Source of the DNA: Bartonella sp. MM73XJBT.G
Lineage (GTDB): Bacteria > Pseudomonadota > Alphaproteobacteria > Rhizobiales > Rhizobiaceae
Assembly: GCF_028618435.1 (NCBI RefSeq)
Contig: NZ_JAQISW010000003.1
Coordinates: 1 to 64,000, forward strand
Direction of reading: 5' to 3'
Length of the DNA stretch: 64,000 nt
A program made the translations under genes and the position numbers. The notes under the pieces are model-generated. The model saw only the letters and a program-made list of their open reading frames with translations. It did not search any database and was not told where the DNA came from. Below are positions 17,010 to 27,084 of this stretch, piece after piece. The stretch's first letter is position 1; the number at the start of each line of letters is the position of its first letter.

Positions 17010-19364
17010 GTGAAAGCATTAACGTGTAAGAAACTCATTTTAATAAAATTAAGTGCTCTCGCTTTTAGAAGTGTTATGGCGGTTATTTTAGGGGGGGCGT
17101 TGCCTTATTGTGCACACGCTCAAAACCTTATGTCTCCTGCTCAAAGTCGCATTCAAAACTTAGAGCGTCCTCTTTTGCTCTCTGCGGATGAACTCATCTA
17201 TAATCGTGATGAAAACACTGTTTCTGCACAAGGGAATGTCCAAGTTGAATTTGATGGCAATAAAGTTGTCGCTCAAAAAATTATATACAACCAAAAGACA
17301 GGACGGCTTATAGCACAAGGAAACGTTGAAATTACTCAAAAAGATGGAAATAAAATTTATTCTAATCAAATTGATATGACCAAAGATCTTGGCGAGGGCT
17401 TTGTAAACGCCTTACGGATTGACACAGCCAACAATGTGCACTTTTCCGCTCAAAATGCTACACGCCAAAACAATCAGGTAACAATCTTTGAAAATGCATC
17501 CTATACAGCCTGTGAACCTTGCTCTTATAAACCAGATAGAGAGGTCCTGTGGAAAATTAAAGCAAGAAAGATTATATGGAATAATAGCGTTAAAAAAATT
17601 CGGTTTGAAAATAGCAGTTTTGAAGTTTTTGGTTTACCAATTATAAAATTTCCAAATTTTGAACTCTATGATCCAACTGTCAAGCGTGCTAGCGGTCTGC
17701 TTACACCTCACTTTTTCTATACTGATTATCTTGGTATGGGAATAAAGAATTCTTATTTCTGGAATCTCGCTCCCCATTATGATTTCACGCTTTCTTCTAC
17801 GGTTTATACTCAACAAGGGCTTTTAACCGAAGGGGAATGGCGTCAACGTTTAAAAATGGGCAGTTATAACATTCGCTTTGCTCATATATATCAAATGAAA
17901 CCACATAGATTTGACAATGATACGATTGATTCGCAGCATAAAAACCGTTATATGCTTGCGACAAAGGGCGACTTTCGTATTAATTCAAACTGGACTTATG
18001 GATGGGATCTTCTTGCACAATCCGATCGGCATTTTAGTCGTGCCTATAAACTTGAAAACTATAGCAATCCCACACAACTTTCTCAGATCTATCTGAATGG
18101 TCTTGCAGGAAAAAACTATTTTGACATGCGTTTTTATCATTTTAAAATTCAAGACTCGATATTGAATGATCCTCATTATGAACGTCACTCTCAGCAAGCA
18201 TGGGTTCTACCACGCATCGATTATTCTTTTACACCAGATGAGCCCATTTATAATGGAGAGCTTACCTTCCATAGCAATATACAATCAATTTACCGGCGTC
18301 ATGAGGACTTCGGTTCACCCGACTGGAACAAAAATCCTCTCAATACTGTACGACTTTCCGGTATGGCTGGAAATAGTTTGCGTTTAACAAATGAGCTTCA
18401 GTGGAAAAAGCGCTTTAACACACACAACGGACTCATATTAACCCCCCTTCTCTCTCTACGGGCCGATATCCTTACAATCAATGGACAAGAAAATCATGCT
18501 GCTTCTGGAGAAAACAATGCCTTATCTACAATTCGTGGTATGGCAACAGCAGGATTAGAAGCACGCTATCCCTTCCTCATTACAGCAGCTCATTCTACAC
18601 ATATTATAGAACCGACCGCCCAAATTTTTATACGCAATAATGAACAATATATCGGACAACTTCCTAATGAAGATGCACAAAGCTTTGTTTTTGATGCAAC
18701 CACTCTCTTTCAACGAGATAAATTTTCTGGTTATGATCGTGTAGAAGGCGGGACAAGAGCCAATATAGGTTTAAGATATTCTGGAAGCTTTAATAATAAT
18801 TGGTCTCTTTATGGCCTTATTGGACAATCCTTTCATCTGGCTGGAAAGAATTCTTTTGCAGAAAAAGACCTTATTAATGTCGGTATTCATTCTAGCTTAG
18901 AGGCAAAACGTTCAGACTATGTTGCAATGTTTGGTGCAACCCATACGAATGGTTTTTCTTTAGAAACGCGCGGACGCTTTGACAAAAAAACAGGAAAAAT
19001 CCGTCGTAGTGAAATTGAAGCATCACAAAAGTGGAAAAATTTTTGGGCTTCTGTACAATATGCTTATATCGCAAGCCAACCGAATTACGAATATCCACAA
19101 GAGCGTCAAGAAATTTCTTTTCAAACAGGCTTTAAGCTGGCAGATTATTGGTCCATTAATAGCAATGCCGGTTATGATCTCGTATCTGGCACATTTATAA
19201 AACGAGGAATTAGCTTGAATTATGCCGATGAATGTTTCGGAGTCACCTTCGGTTATCAACAGGTAGTGAATCCGGGAAGAAAAAAACCTTTGCAGAACTT
19301 TAATTTCTCTCTTTCATTGCGTACAATCGCAGATATCGGAAAAAAGATAGATTCAAATTTATAA
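17010..19364 (+). CDS. lptD: LPS-assembly outer membrane protein LptD
   Basis: 784 residues. With LptE it forms the plug-and-barrel that inserts LPS into the outer leaflet of the outer membrane. GTG start at 17010 directly after the lptG stop, with AGAGGA eight bases upstream. Signal peptide to about residue 37 (PYCAHAQ). An OstA/LptA-like beta-jellyroll (about 55-150, YNQKTGRLIAQGNVEI) precedes the barrel domain. Cysteines C168 and C171 (CEPC) and C742 (DECFG) are placed to form the N- to C-terminal disulfide known to be needed for LptD maturation, although the pattern differs from the four-cysteine E. coli arrangement. Confidence 0.93.
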   Translation: MKALTCKKLILIKLSALAFRSVMAVILGGALPYCAHAQNLMSPAQSRIQNLERPLLLSADELIYNRDENTVSAQGNVQVEFDGNKVVAQKIIYNQKTGRLIAQGNVEITQKDGNKIYSNQIDMTKDLGEGFVNALRIDTANNVHFSAQNATRQNNQVTIFENASYTACEPCSYKPDREVLWKIKARKIIWNNSVKKIRFENSSFEVFGLPIIKFPNFELYDPTVKRASGLLTPHFFYTDYLGMGIKNSYFWNLAPHYDFTLSSTVYTQQGLLTEGEWRQRLKMGSYNIRFAHIYQMKPHRFDNDTIDSQHKNRYMLATKGDFRINSNWTYGWDLLAQSDRHFSRAYKLENYSNPTQLSQIYLNGLAGKNYFDMRFYHFKIQDSILNDPHYERHSQQAWVLPRIDYSFTPDEPIYNGELTFHSNIQSIYRRHEDFGSPDWNKNPLNTVRLSGMAGNSLRLTNELQWKKRFNTHNGLILTPLLSLRADILTINGQENHAASGENNALSTIRGMATAGLEARYPFLITAAHSTHIIEPTAQIFIRNNEQYIGQLPNEDAQSFVFDATTLFQRDKFSGYDRVEGGTRANIGLRYSGSFNNNWSLYGLIGQSFHLAGKNSFAEKDLINVGIHSSLEAKRSDYVAMFGATHTNGFSLETRGRFDKKTGKIRRSEIEASQKWKNFWASVQYAYIASQPNYEYPQERQEISFQTGFKLADYWSINSNAGYDLVSGTFIKRGISLNYADECFGVTFGYQQVVNPGRKKPLQNFNFSLSLRTIADIGKKIDSNL

Positions 19365-19448
19365 AGAGAATGTATAGCTGATTTAACTTATTATTGTTTT
19401 TATGAAAGAAAACGTATAGTTTAAGTTATTGATGGAAATTAATAAACA

Positions 19449-20417
19449 ATGCGAAAGCTTATTTACATGAATAAATTGAAAAAGCGTGTTCTTGCTTTAT
19501 TTTGTATTACGTCTTTGAGCGTAAGCAGTCTGCTTATAAATGAATTTTTGATTCCGACAGCCTTTGCGCAGACGACTATTGTTGTTACAGTTAATGGTAA
19601 TCCTATCACAAATTATGATATACAAAGGCGTGTTGCATTTCTCAGACTGCAACAAAAGCAAGGAAATTTGATAGCACAAGCTAAAAAAGAGCTGATCGAC
19701 GAAGAGCTAAAAAATATTGAAATAAAACGCCGTAATGTTGAGGTCAGCAATGATGAGATTGATAGAGCTTTTGAGAACTTTGCAACGCAAAATAATATGA
19801 CAATTGATCAGCTCAACCAGATTCTGATCCAAAACGATATTACTGTGCAACATTTCAAAGATTACATCCGTGGACAAATAGGGTGGGGGCGTCTTGTTAG
19901 CGCACGCTATCAAGCTCAAATGGGGATGATTAGCGAACAAGAAGCTGTACGCAGAATATTAAAAAATGGTGGTGTTAAACCTTCAACAAACGAATATACA
20001 TTACAGCGCATTATTTTTGTTATTCCAGCACATCGTCGCTCAGAAATCTTTGAAAGACGTCAAAGAGAAGCAAGCAATTTCCGCGCACATTTCCGTGGAT
20101 GTGCAAATTCTCACAATCAAGCAAAGGGTATTTTAGATGTTACAATCCGCAACTTAGGAAAGTTTCTGGAACCTCAACTTCCCAGTGCATGGGAGCAAGC
20201 TATTCTTGCAACACCTGCTGGAAAAATGACAAAATTACAAGAAACATCTGATGGAATCGAAGCAATTGCTGTTTGCAAAATAAAAAGGGTTTCTGATGAT
20301 TATGTCGCTCGGCTGATATTTTCTCTTCAAGATAATAAAAACAGAAGCCCGAAAAAACTTGAAGAATTAAGCGAAAAATATTTAGAAGAATTGCGGCACA
20401 TCGCACGTATTCAATAA
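19449..20417 (+). CDS. surA: SurA-like periplasmic chaperone / peptidyl-prolyl isomerase
   Basis: 322 residues. Signal peptide ends near FAQ (about 40). A SurA N-terminal domain (VTVNGNPITNYDIQRRVAFL onward) is followed by a single, degenerate parvulin-like domain (about 178-290, EYTLQRIIFVIP). This is the usual shorter alphaproteobacterial form. It helps outer-membrane proteins such as LptD and autotransporters cross the periplasm. Start could be the ATG at 19449 or at 19467; the second has GAAAG upstream. Its stop overlaps the pdxA start as TAATG. Downstream of lptD by 84 bp, so a separate promoter is possible. Confidence 0.85.
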   Translation: MRKLIYMNKLKKRVLALFCITSLSVSSLLINEFLIPTAFAQTTIVVTVNGNPITNYDIQRRVAFLRLQQKQGNLIAQAKKELIDEELKNIEIKRRNVEVSNDEIDRAFENFATQNNMTIDQLNQILIQNDITVQHFKDYIRGQIGWGRLVSARYQAQMGMISEQEAVRRILKNGGVKPSTNEYTLQRIIFVIPAHRRSEIFERRQREASNFRAHFRGCANSHNQAKGILDVTIRNLGKFLEPQLPSAWEQAILATPAGKMTKLQETSDGIEAIAVCKIKRVSDDYVARLIFSLQDNKNRSPKKLEELSEKYLEELRHIARIQ

Positions 20418-21430
20418 TGACTGCTCTTGTTGTTAGTGGTGGTGATCCTGCCGGAATTGGTCCTGAAATAGCTCTAAAAGCTTGGGATTTGCGTATTACC
20501 CGCCATGTCCCAGCTTTTGTGCTTATCGCTGATCCAGATGTTATTCGTTCGCGCGCTCGTTTTTTACAGATGAATGTTGAGGTTGAATCTGTTTTAAACA
20601 CCAATCCTGTCAAAAATTTTCAAAATGCTCTCCCTATTATACCCTTAAAAAATAAACAAAGTCATCAATTAGGTTTTTCTTCTGCAAATAATGCCGCTGG
20701 AATCATTGAGTCTATTGAGCGCGCTGTTCAATTGATTCAAAGTGGACATGCTTCTGCATTGGTTACTTGTCCTATTGCCAAAAAGAATCTTTACGATGCC
20801 GGTTTTCAATTTCCAGGACATACAGAATTTTTAGCCGATTTAGCCCATAAAGCTTTTCATAAATCTTATCATCCCGTTATGATGTTAGCAGGACCTCGAT
20901 TAAAAACGGTCCCAATAACTGTTCATACTCCACTTAAAGATGTTCCTTCACAGCTGACGCGTCATTTAATCATTCAAACGGCCTTCATTACTGAATGTGA
21001 CTTAAAAACACGATTTAAAATAACATTACCTCGGCTTGCTATCGCTGGTCTTAATCCTCACGCTGGAGAAGAAGGTACAATGGGAAAAGAAGAGTTTGAA
21101 ATTATCACGCCTGCTCTTGAATATCTTAAAAAGAAAGGACTTAATATTACAGGTCCGCTTCCTGCCGATACAATGTTTCATGAATGCGCAAGAAAAACAT
21201 ATGATGTTGCTCTTTGCATGTATCATGATCAAGCTCTTATCCCTATTAAAACATTAGATTTTGATACCACCGTTAATGTCACCTTAGGGCTACCTTTCAT
21301 TCGTACGTCTCCAGATCACGGAACTGCTTTTGATATTGCTGATAAAGGGATAGCTTCTCCTGAAAGCTTTATTGCTGCTCTCAAACTTGCAAATCAACTT
21401 GCAAAAAATAATTCGATACCATGCCAATAG
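20417..21430 (+). CDS. pdxA: 4-hydroxythreonine-4-phosphate dehydrogenase
   Basis: 337 residues, full length. Catalyses NAD-dependent oxidation and decarboxylation of 4-phosphohydroxy-L-threonine in the DXP-dependent route to pyridoxal phosphate, together with PdxJ. Seen: N-terminal [17 protein letters not shown]; the segment [20 protein letters not shown] with the first metal-binding His (about 135); and [11 protein letters not shown] (about 268) with another metal-ligand His, followed by [15 protein letters not shown]-type sequence (here IADKG). Start overlaps the surA stop and the end overlaps rsmA by 10 bp, so it sits mid-operon. This placement next to surA and rsmA is common in proteobacteria. 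Confidence 0.94.
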   Translation: MTALVVSGGDPAGIGPEIALKAWDLRITRHVPAFVLIADPDVIRSRARFLQMNVEVESVLNTNPVKNFQNALPIIPLKNKQSHQLGFSSANNAAGIIESIERAVQLIQSGHASALVTCPIAKKNLYDAGFQFPGHTEFLADLAHKAFHKSYHPVMMLAGPRLKTVPITVHTPLKDVPSQLTRHLIIQTAFITECDLKTRFKITLPRLAIAGLNPHAGEEGTMGKEEFEIITPALEYLKKKGLNITGPLPADTMFHECARKTYDVALCMYHDQALIPIKTLDFDTTVNVTLGLPFIRTSPDHGTAFDIADKGIASPESFIAALKLANQLAKNNSIPCQ

Positions 21431-22251
21431 ATAATCTCCCTCCTCTGCGTGAGGTCATTAATACATATGGATTACAAGCCCATAAGTCTTTGGGGCAAAA
21501 TTTCCTTTTTGATCTGAATTTAACAACTAAAATTGCTCATCAAGCAGGAAATATAGAAGGAAAACCTGTTCTTGAAATTGGTCCTGGTCCTGGAGGGCTC
21601 ACGCGTGCTTTGCTAGCAAAGGGCGCGATTGTAACAGCAATAGAGCGTGATGAGCGCTGCATACCAGCTCTCTTAGAAATAGAAAAACATTATCCGAACA
21701 AATTAAAAGTTATTTGTAATGATGCACTAAAACAAGATTTCTCAAAACTCTTTGAAAAATCTCTAGAAAAACCATGCATTATTGCCAATCTTCCTTATAA
21801 CATTGGAACACAACTCTTACTAAATTGGCTGTTAGTGGAACCATGGCCTCCTTTTTATGAATCAATGACATTAATGTTTCAACGTGAAGTTGCCAAACGA
21901 ATTACGGCCAAACCTCAATCTTCTCATTATGGACGTCTTAGTGTCTTAACTGGCTGGCGTACTACAGCTAAAATTGCTTTTGATGTACCTCCTCAAGCCT
22001 TCATACCAGCGCCGAAAGTAATTTCTTCCGTTGTTCATATCATTCCGCGGCCTCAACCTCTTGTTTGCTCTGCACAAAAACTAAGCTTTGTCACAAAAAC
22101 TGCTTTTGGACAAAGACGAAAAATGCTTCGTCAAAATCTTAGAACTCTGGGAGGTGAAATGCTTTTAAAAAAAGCAGGTATTGATGGAACACGCCGCGCT
22201 GAAACACTTTCAATTTCTGAATTTATAACTTTAGCGCATCTCGTACCCTAA
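21421..22251 (+). CDS. rsmA: 16S rRNA (adenine-N6,N6) dimethyltransferase RsmA (KsgA)
   Basis: 276 residues. Dimethylates A1518 and A1519 of 16S rRNA late in 30S assembly, using S-adenosylmethionine. Seen: [11 protein letters not shown] at the N-terminus, SAM-binding [14 protein letters not shown] (about 51-64), the acidic strand TAIERD, and catalytic NLPYNIGT (about 121-128). The C-terminal helical domain includes [15 protein letters not shown] lies inside the last codons of pdxA. It ends 27 bp before the convergent gmk stop. Confidence 0.95.
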   Translation: MPIDNLPPLREVINTYGLQAHKSLGQNFLFDLNLTTKIAHQAGNIEGKPVLEIGPGPGGLTRALLAKGAIVTAIERDERCIPALLEIEKHYPNKLKVICNDALKQDFSKLFEKSLEKPCIIANLPYNIGTQLLLNWLLVEPWPPFYESMTLMFQREVAKRITAKPQSSHYGRLSVLTGWRTTAKIAFDVPPQAFIPAPKVISSVVHIIPRPQPLVCSAQKLSFVTKTAFGQRRKMLRQNLRTLGGEMLLKKAGIDGTRRAETLSISEFITLAHLVP

Positions 22252-22278
22252 AAAATGCACCTTTCATTAGGCTATTTT

Positions 22279-22956
22279 TTAATAAAGGCGTTTATCAATC
22301 TTTTCAGCAATAAGCTCATCAATAAAAGGGCCAAGAAAAGTACAGCGCTCACGTTTTACTGTTTCGGCTAAATAAATCGATTTAATAAGCGATAAAGATT
22401 GATCTAAATCCTCATTAATCACCACATAATCGTAAGAACGCCAGTGCTGTAGTTCTGTTCGTGCATTCTCTAATCGTAAATTTATGATATCTTGACTATC
22501 TTCTGCACGACGATGTAAACGCGAAACAAGCTCTTTCATTGATGGTGGGAGAATAAAAACAGACACAGTATCCCCTCGCATCTTTTGTTGCAACTGCGCG
22601 GTGCCTTGATAGTCAATATCAAATAACATATCACGACCAACACTCAATGCATTTTCAACAGTTTCAAGTAACGTGCCGTAATAATTCCCATGAACTTCTG
22701 CCCATTCAATCAATTCATCTCTATCACGTTTATATTCAAACTCTTCCTTTGAAATAAAGTGGTAGTGGAGTCCATCTACTTCACTGGGACGTTTTTTCCT
22801 TGTGGTTACACTGACAGAAAGCTCTAATCGTTCATCTTTTAAAAGCAACCGAGAAATTGTTGATTTACCAGCACCTGAAGGTGAAGAGAGAATAAATAAG
22901 AAACCACGGCGTTGATTTGTTTTTATCGTATTCAATTCACTTTCAAAGGCTATCAT
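22279..22956 (-). CDS. gmk: Guanylate kinase
   Basis: 225 residues. Phosphorylates GMP to GDP with ATP in the cytosol. P-loop [10 protein letters not shown] near residues 24-33, GMP-binding region [19 protein letters not shown], and the lid region [14 protein letters not shown] are present. The N-terminal tail of about 18 residues is longer than in E. coli but common in rhizobia. ATG at 22956. Upstream there are 301 bp of non-coding sequence where related genomes carry yicC. Confidence 0.95.
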   Translation of the reverse strand: MIAFESELNTIKTNQRRGFLFILSSPSGAGKSTISRLLLKDERLELSVSVTTRKKRPSEVDGLHYHFISKEEFEYKRDRDELIEWAEVHGNYYGTLLETVENALSVGRDMLFDIDYQGTAQLQQKMRGDTVSVFILPPSMKELVSRLHRRAEDSQDIINLRLENARTELQHWRSYDYVVINEDLDQSLSLIKSIYLAETVKRERCTFLGPFIDELIAEKIDKRLY

Positions 22957-23257
22957 TACATCACTCTGCTTTGTTTATAAATTTTTCTTCAAAATCTGAA
23001 CGGTACATTATCTCAACCTTTTCTCTAATCAATTATTTTTTTAGCAGTTCTCCACGCTATTTTGCACTTTCATTGAGAGAATTTATCATAAAATATATTA
23101 ATTTCTTTCTTAAATATTTTGTATCTATACGCTAATTCCAATTTTAACACACAGGAAAATGATTTTTCATCATTCTTATTCAAAGTTTAAGGTAAAAAAA
23201 TCTTACTTTATTTTGAACTCTTATTTACGATGTAAAAAGATGTGGTATGATTGTAAA
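22957..23257. other. 301-bp non-coding gap between mltG and gmk
   Basis: AT-rich; presumably holds the gmk promoter and the mltG 3' end. No ORF with coding character on either strand. As I recall, related rhizobia place yicC (an endoribonuclease-family gene) here; nothing resembling it remains. Confidence 0.5.
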
Positions 23258-24289
23258 TCAATGTCTTGCCTTTAATTCTCGCCACTTGCGAACATTCATA
23301 TTATGTTCTTCTAAGGTGCGAGAGAAAACATGCCCTCCTGAACCATCAGCAACAAAATAAAGCGCATCACTGCTTGGTGGATGTGCTACCGCCTTCAATG
23401 AATCGCGACCTGGATTGGCAATAGCGGTTGGAGGCAAACCATTAATTTTATAAGTATTATAGGGTGTTTCCTTCTCAAGATCTGAACGGTAAATTGCACG
23501 ACCCGATGGCTTTCCTTTTCCTCCAAAGAGACCATAAATGACCGTTGGATCCGATTGAAGACGCATGTGCTTTGCAAGGCGGTTATAAAATACTGCAGCA
23601 ACCATTGGTCTCTCTGCTGCAACTCCGGTTTCTTTCTCAACAATTGAAGCCAATATAACAAATTCATCAATTGATTTAATAGGTAAATCAGGTGAACGCG
23701 TAGCCCATATCGCATGAATTAATTTCTTCTGTCCTTCGCGCAATCTGTTTATAATTTCTTTCCGCGTTGTTCCCCGAATAAAACGAACAGTATCGGTCAT
23801 TAAATAGCCCTCTGGAGGCAAAACTTTTGGAAGGTCTCCAATCAAAATTTCATTTGCCGCTAATCGATCGAAAACTTGCTGAACCGTTAAACCTTCTGGT
23901 ACTGTAAATGTATACTCAATGGATTTTCCTTTCACAAGAATATCCATAATATCGTGCATGGAAGCATGGGCTGGAATTAAATATTCACCAGCCTTTAGGT
24001 GACTTGTATTTTTGTGATAACCAACCCCATAAACAAAAATATCTGATGATCGAATAAAACCACGTTTTTCTAACAATGAAGCAATTTCACGAATTCCTGT
24101 TCCCGGATGGATAAGAAGAACTTGTCCTTCCTCAATTTTTCCCTTTTCTTCAAAAATACTTTTTCCGATATAAAGAGGAATACTTATGCCGAAAAGAATA
24201 ACCACAATCAGCATGAGGAAAAAATGACCAAGAATAACCAAAGGATTACGGACGGTAGACGATTTCTTTTGTTTACTATGTATTAACAT
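23258..24289 (-). CDS. mltG: Endolytic murein transglycosylase MltG
   Basis: 343 residues. Cleaves nascent glycan strands at the inner membrane and so sets their length. One N-terminal membrane helix (about 19-41), a LysM-like segment (GTGIREIASLLEKRGF) and the YceG catalytic domain. Catalytic Glu near residue 217 in ASIVEKETG; the conserved SDPTVIYGLFGG and YNTYKINGLPPTAIANPG follow. A little shorter than many rhizobial MltG proteins at the C-terminus. Ribosome binding site before the ATG at 24289 is weak. Lies downstream of fabF with a 174-bp gap. Confidence 0.93.
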   Translation of the reverse strand: MLIHSKQKKSSTVRNPLVILGHFFLMLIVVILFGISIPLYIGKSIFEEKGKIEEGQVLLIHPGTGIREIASLLEKRGFIRSSDIFVYGVGYHKNTSHLKAGEYLIPAHASMHDIMDILVKGKSIEYTFTVPEGLTVQQVFDRLAANEILIGDLPKVLPPEGYLMTDTVRFIRGTTRKEIINRLREGQKKLIHAIWATRSPDLPIKSIDEFVILASIVEKETGVAAERPMVAAVFYNRLAKHMRLQSDPTVIYGLFGGKGKPSGRAIYRSDLEKETPYNTYKINGLPPTAIANPGRDSLKAVAHPPSSDALYFVADGSGGHVFSRTLEEHNMNVRKWRELKARH

Positions 24290-24463
24290 ACCACAACTAT
24301 CTGCTCAACGATTTGAAGAGGGATCGTTCTCGTCCTTTAATGATGTTCCATTTTTCACATCGGACATAATCCCTCAATAGCGATTAAGGACAATATTATA
24401 ATTTCCCATACACCTTATAATAAAGGTTAAAATTCAAAAGCAGAAATTAAATGAAAATACTCA

Positions 24464-25726
24464 TTATCCCCTAAAACGTCGCATCACCAACGATGCATTT
24501 GTCCCGCCAAATCCAAAAGAATTGGAAAGAATCGTATCAATCTTTCGTTCACGTGGTTTGTGCGGAACAAGATCGATTTTTGTTTCAATCGATGGATTGT
24601 CAAGATTAAGCGTCGCTGGTGCTATATTATCTCGTATGGCTAAAACACAAAAAATAGCCTCAGCAGCACCAGCTGCACCAAGCAAATGCCCAATAGAAGA
24701 TTTCGTTGATGACATAGAAACTTGTGGGGCATAATTCCCTAAAACACGTTCAACAGCCGCTAGCTCTATGGAATCAGCCATCGTTGATGTACCATGGGCG
24801 TTAATATAATCAAGTTCACTCACATTCACTTGTGCTCGCTTAAGAGCGGCCATCATACTCCGCTGAGCCCCCTCACCACTTTCTGAAGGCGCTGTAATGT
24901 GGTAAGCGTCACCCGATAAACCATAACCGATAACCTCAGCATAAATACGCGCTCCTCGTTTTTTAGCATGTTCCAGCTCTTCTAAAACAACAACTGCCGC
25001 TCCCTCCCCCATCACAAAACCATCACGATCAGCATCATACGGACGTGAAGCCCGTTCAGGTTCATCATTGCGACAAGTAGAAAGAGCTCTACAAGCAGAA
25101 AAACCTGCAAGAGATATCCGATTTATCGGAGATTCGGTCCCCCCTGCCACCATGACATCTGCATCACCGAACATAATCAAACGCGCTGCATCACCGATCG
25201 CATGAGCCCCTGTCGAACAAGCTGTCACAACCGAATGATTAGGTCCCCGTAAACCATATTGAATAGACACATAACCAGAAGCAAGATTAATCAAACGACC
25301 TGGAATAAAAAAGGGAGAAACACGGCGCGGTCCTTTATCACGAAGCGTATAACCTGCTTCAACAATGCCCTCAATCCCTCCAATTCCCGAACCAATTAAT
25401 ACTCCTGTACAAATCTGGTCTTCATCACTCTTAGGAAACCATTCAGCATCTGTAAGTGCTTGGTTAGCAGCAGCCATTGCATAAATAATAAATGCATCAA
25501 CTTTTCTTTGCTCTTTAGGTTCCATATATAAATCAGCATTATAGGTCCCCTCTGTTCCATCGCCTAAGGGGATACGCGCTGCAATCTGGCATGGCAAATC
25601 GGACACATCAAATTCAGTAATACGCCGAACACCACTTCTCCCTTCAAGAAGCCGTTTCCAACTATATTCAATATTACCAGCCAGCGGCGATACCAATCCT
25701 AAACCAGTAACAACAACACGTCTCAT
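24464..25726 (-). CDS. fabF: 3-oxoacyl-[acyl-carrier-protein] synthase II
   Basis: 420 residues. Condenses malonyl-ACP with acyl-ACP in fatty acid elongation. Catalytic Cys170 in VTACSTGAHA, His in NAHGTSTMADSIE, and Lys/His in STKSSIGHLLGAAGA form the Cys-His-His triad of KAS II. GFGGTNASLVM closes the protein. Part of the fabD-fabG-acpP-fabF group. The 101-bp gap after acpP is normal for this locus, where acpP is usually transcribed at a higher level. Confidence 0.96.
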   Translation of the reverse strand: MRRVVVTGLGLVSPLAGNIEYSWKRLLEGRSGVRRITEFDVSDLPCQIAARIPLGDGTEGTYNADLYMEPKEQRKVDAFIIYAMAAANQALTDAEWFPKSDEDQICTGVLIGSGIGGIEGIVEAGYTLRDKGPRRVSPFFIPGRLINLASGYVSIQYGLRGPNHSVVTACSTGAHAIGDAARLIMFGDADVMVAGGTESPINRISLAGFSACRALSTCRNDEPERASRPYDADRDGFVMGEGAAVVVLEELEHAKKRGARIYAEVIGYGLSGDAYHITAPSESGEGAQRSMMAALKRAQVNVSELDYINAHGTSTMADSIELAAVERVLGNYAPQVSMSSTKSSIGHLLGAAGAAEAIFCVLAIRDNIAPATLNLDNPSIETKIDLVPHKPRERKIDTILSNSFGFGGTNASLVMRRFRG

Positions 25727-25827
25727 AACTTCTAACCTTGGACTAAACTTCAGCTCTCAAAGCTCTCTCTTCAAAAGAACTCCGAAGAATACAGGCAAAA
25801 GCAATAAATGCCTTTGCCCTTTAATCA

Positions 25828-26064
25828 TCATGCAGAAGCTTTATCAATGAACTTGACTGCATCACCAACTGTGAAAATCGTTTCAGCAGCTTCATCTGGA
25901 ATTTCTACACCAAATTCTTCTTCAAAAGCCATAACGAGCTCAACCGTATCAAGGCTATCAGCTCCTAGATCATCGATAAAGCTTGCATTTTCTACGACTT
26001 TATCAGCATTAACCCCAAGATGTTCCACAATAATTTTCTTAACGCGCTCTACTGTATCACTCAT
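25828..26064 (-). CDS. acpP: Acyl carrier protein
   Basis: 78 residues, very acidic. Carries growing acyl chains on a 4'-phosphopantetheine attached to Ser37 (in the motif [14 protein letters not shown]), which is added by AcpS (encoded at 53556-53957). Four-helix ACP fold by similarity. Full length, with a clear ATG. Placed between fabG and fabF as in most bacteria. Confidence 0.97.
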   Translation of the reverse strand: MSDTVERVKKIIVEHLGVNADKVVENASFIDDLGADSLDTVELVMAFEEEFGVEIPDEAAETIFTVGDAVKFIDKASA

Positions 26065-26325
26065 GTTGAAATCCTCGAATTTATATTTTCCTATAATTTG
26101 GTTAACTATATCGGCTCATCTAATCAAGCAATAGATGTATTCCTTTAAAAGATTTTAGCAATGATTTAAAACATCCTGTGGATATCCCCTACAAAATGGA
26201 CCAGTATGACATTCCGACATCAATTGATCAATGACCATGTTAAAGAAATAATGCATTTTTCCATTTCAATCGTTACTATCTAAAATAATACAGCCTATAA
26301 ATCAATGTGGAATACAAGAAAACAT

Positions 26326-27063
26326 TTAAATCATCGCCATCCCACCATTAATATGGAGCGTTTGACCTGTCATATAGGCCGCTTCATCGCTCGCTAGATA
26401 AACAGCAGCTGTGGCTATTTCTTGCCCGCTCCCCATACGCTTCATTGGAATCGCAGACATAATGGATTCTTTTTGCTTTTCATTAAGCTTATCTGTCATA
26501 GCGGATTTAATAAATCCTGGAGCAATACAATTGACCGTAATGTTTCGTGAAGCAATTTCTTGTGCCAATGCTTTAGAAAAACCTATCAAACCTGCTTTTG
26601 CAGCACAATAATTCGTTTGCCCAGGATTTCCAACAACACCAACAACAGATGTAATATTAATAATTCTTCCATAACGACGACGCATCATAAAATGCACTAA
26701 TTCACGCGTCAAAAGAGAAGCCGCTGTTAGGTTAACTTCTAAGACGTCATCCCAGTCTTTATCTTGCATACGCACAAAAAGACCATCCTTAGTGATTCCC
26801 GCATTGTTAACCAAAATATCAACACCATCCATTTCTTTTTCTGCAATTTCAGCCAATTGTTTAATCGATTGACGTTCAGAAAGATTAGCGGGGAACACAA
26901 AAACATTCTGTCCTAATTCTGCTGCAACTCCTTTAAGCTTGTCTTCACGTGTTCCATGAAGTCCAACAATGGCCCCTCGTGCATGGAAACAACGTGCAAT
27001 TGCCTCACCAATTCCTCCTGATGCCCCCGTTACAAGAGCTTTACGTCCTGTTAATCTAAACAT
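26326..27063 (-). CDS. fabG: 3-oxoacyl-[acyl-carrier-protein] reductase
   Basis: 245 residues. NADPH-dependent reduction of 3-oxoacyl-ACP. I use the ATG at 27063, which has AAGGAG eight bases upstream; the ATG six codons earlier would place that site inside the gene. Rossmann motif TGASGGIGEAIA, NNAG, and the Ser...Tyr-x3-Lys active site (NITSVVG...NYCAAKAG) are all present. Starts 21 bp after fabD. The following gap of 261 bp before acpP likely holds the acpP promoter. Confidence 0.95.
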   Translation of the reverse strand: MFRLTGRKALVTGASGGIGEAIARCFHARGAIVGLHGTREDKLKGVAAELGQNVFVFPANLSERQSIKQLAEIAEKEMDGVDILVNNAGITKDGLFVRMQDKDWDDVLEVNLTAASLLTRELVHFMMRRRYGRIINITSVVGVVGNPGQTNYCAAKAGLIGFSKALAQEIASRNITVNCIAPGFIKSAMTDKLNEKQKESIMSAIPMKRMGSGQEIATAAVYLASDEAAYMTGQTLHINGGMAMI

Positions 27064-27084
27064 TTTTTTAAACTCCTTCATAGA

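Noticed and set aside
22252-22278. Terminator between convergent rsmA and gmk
   Set aside because: Only a 3-bp CCT/AGG pairing precedes the T-run; too weak to call.
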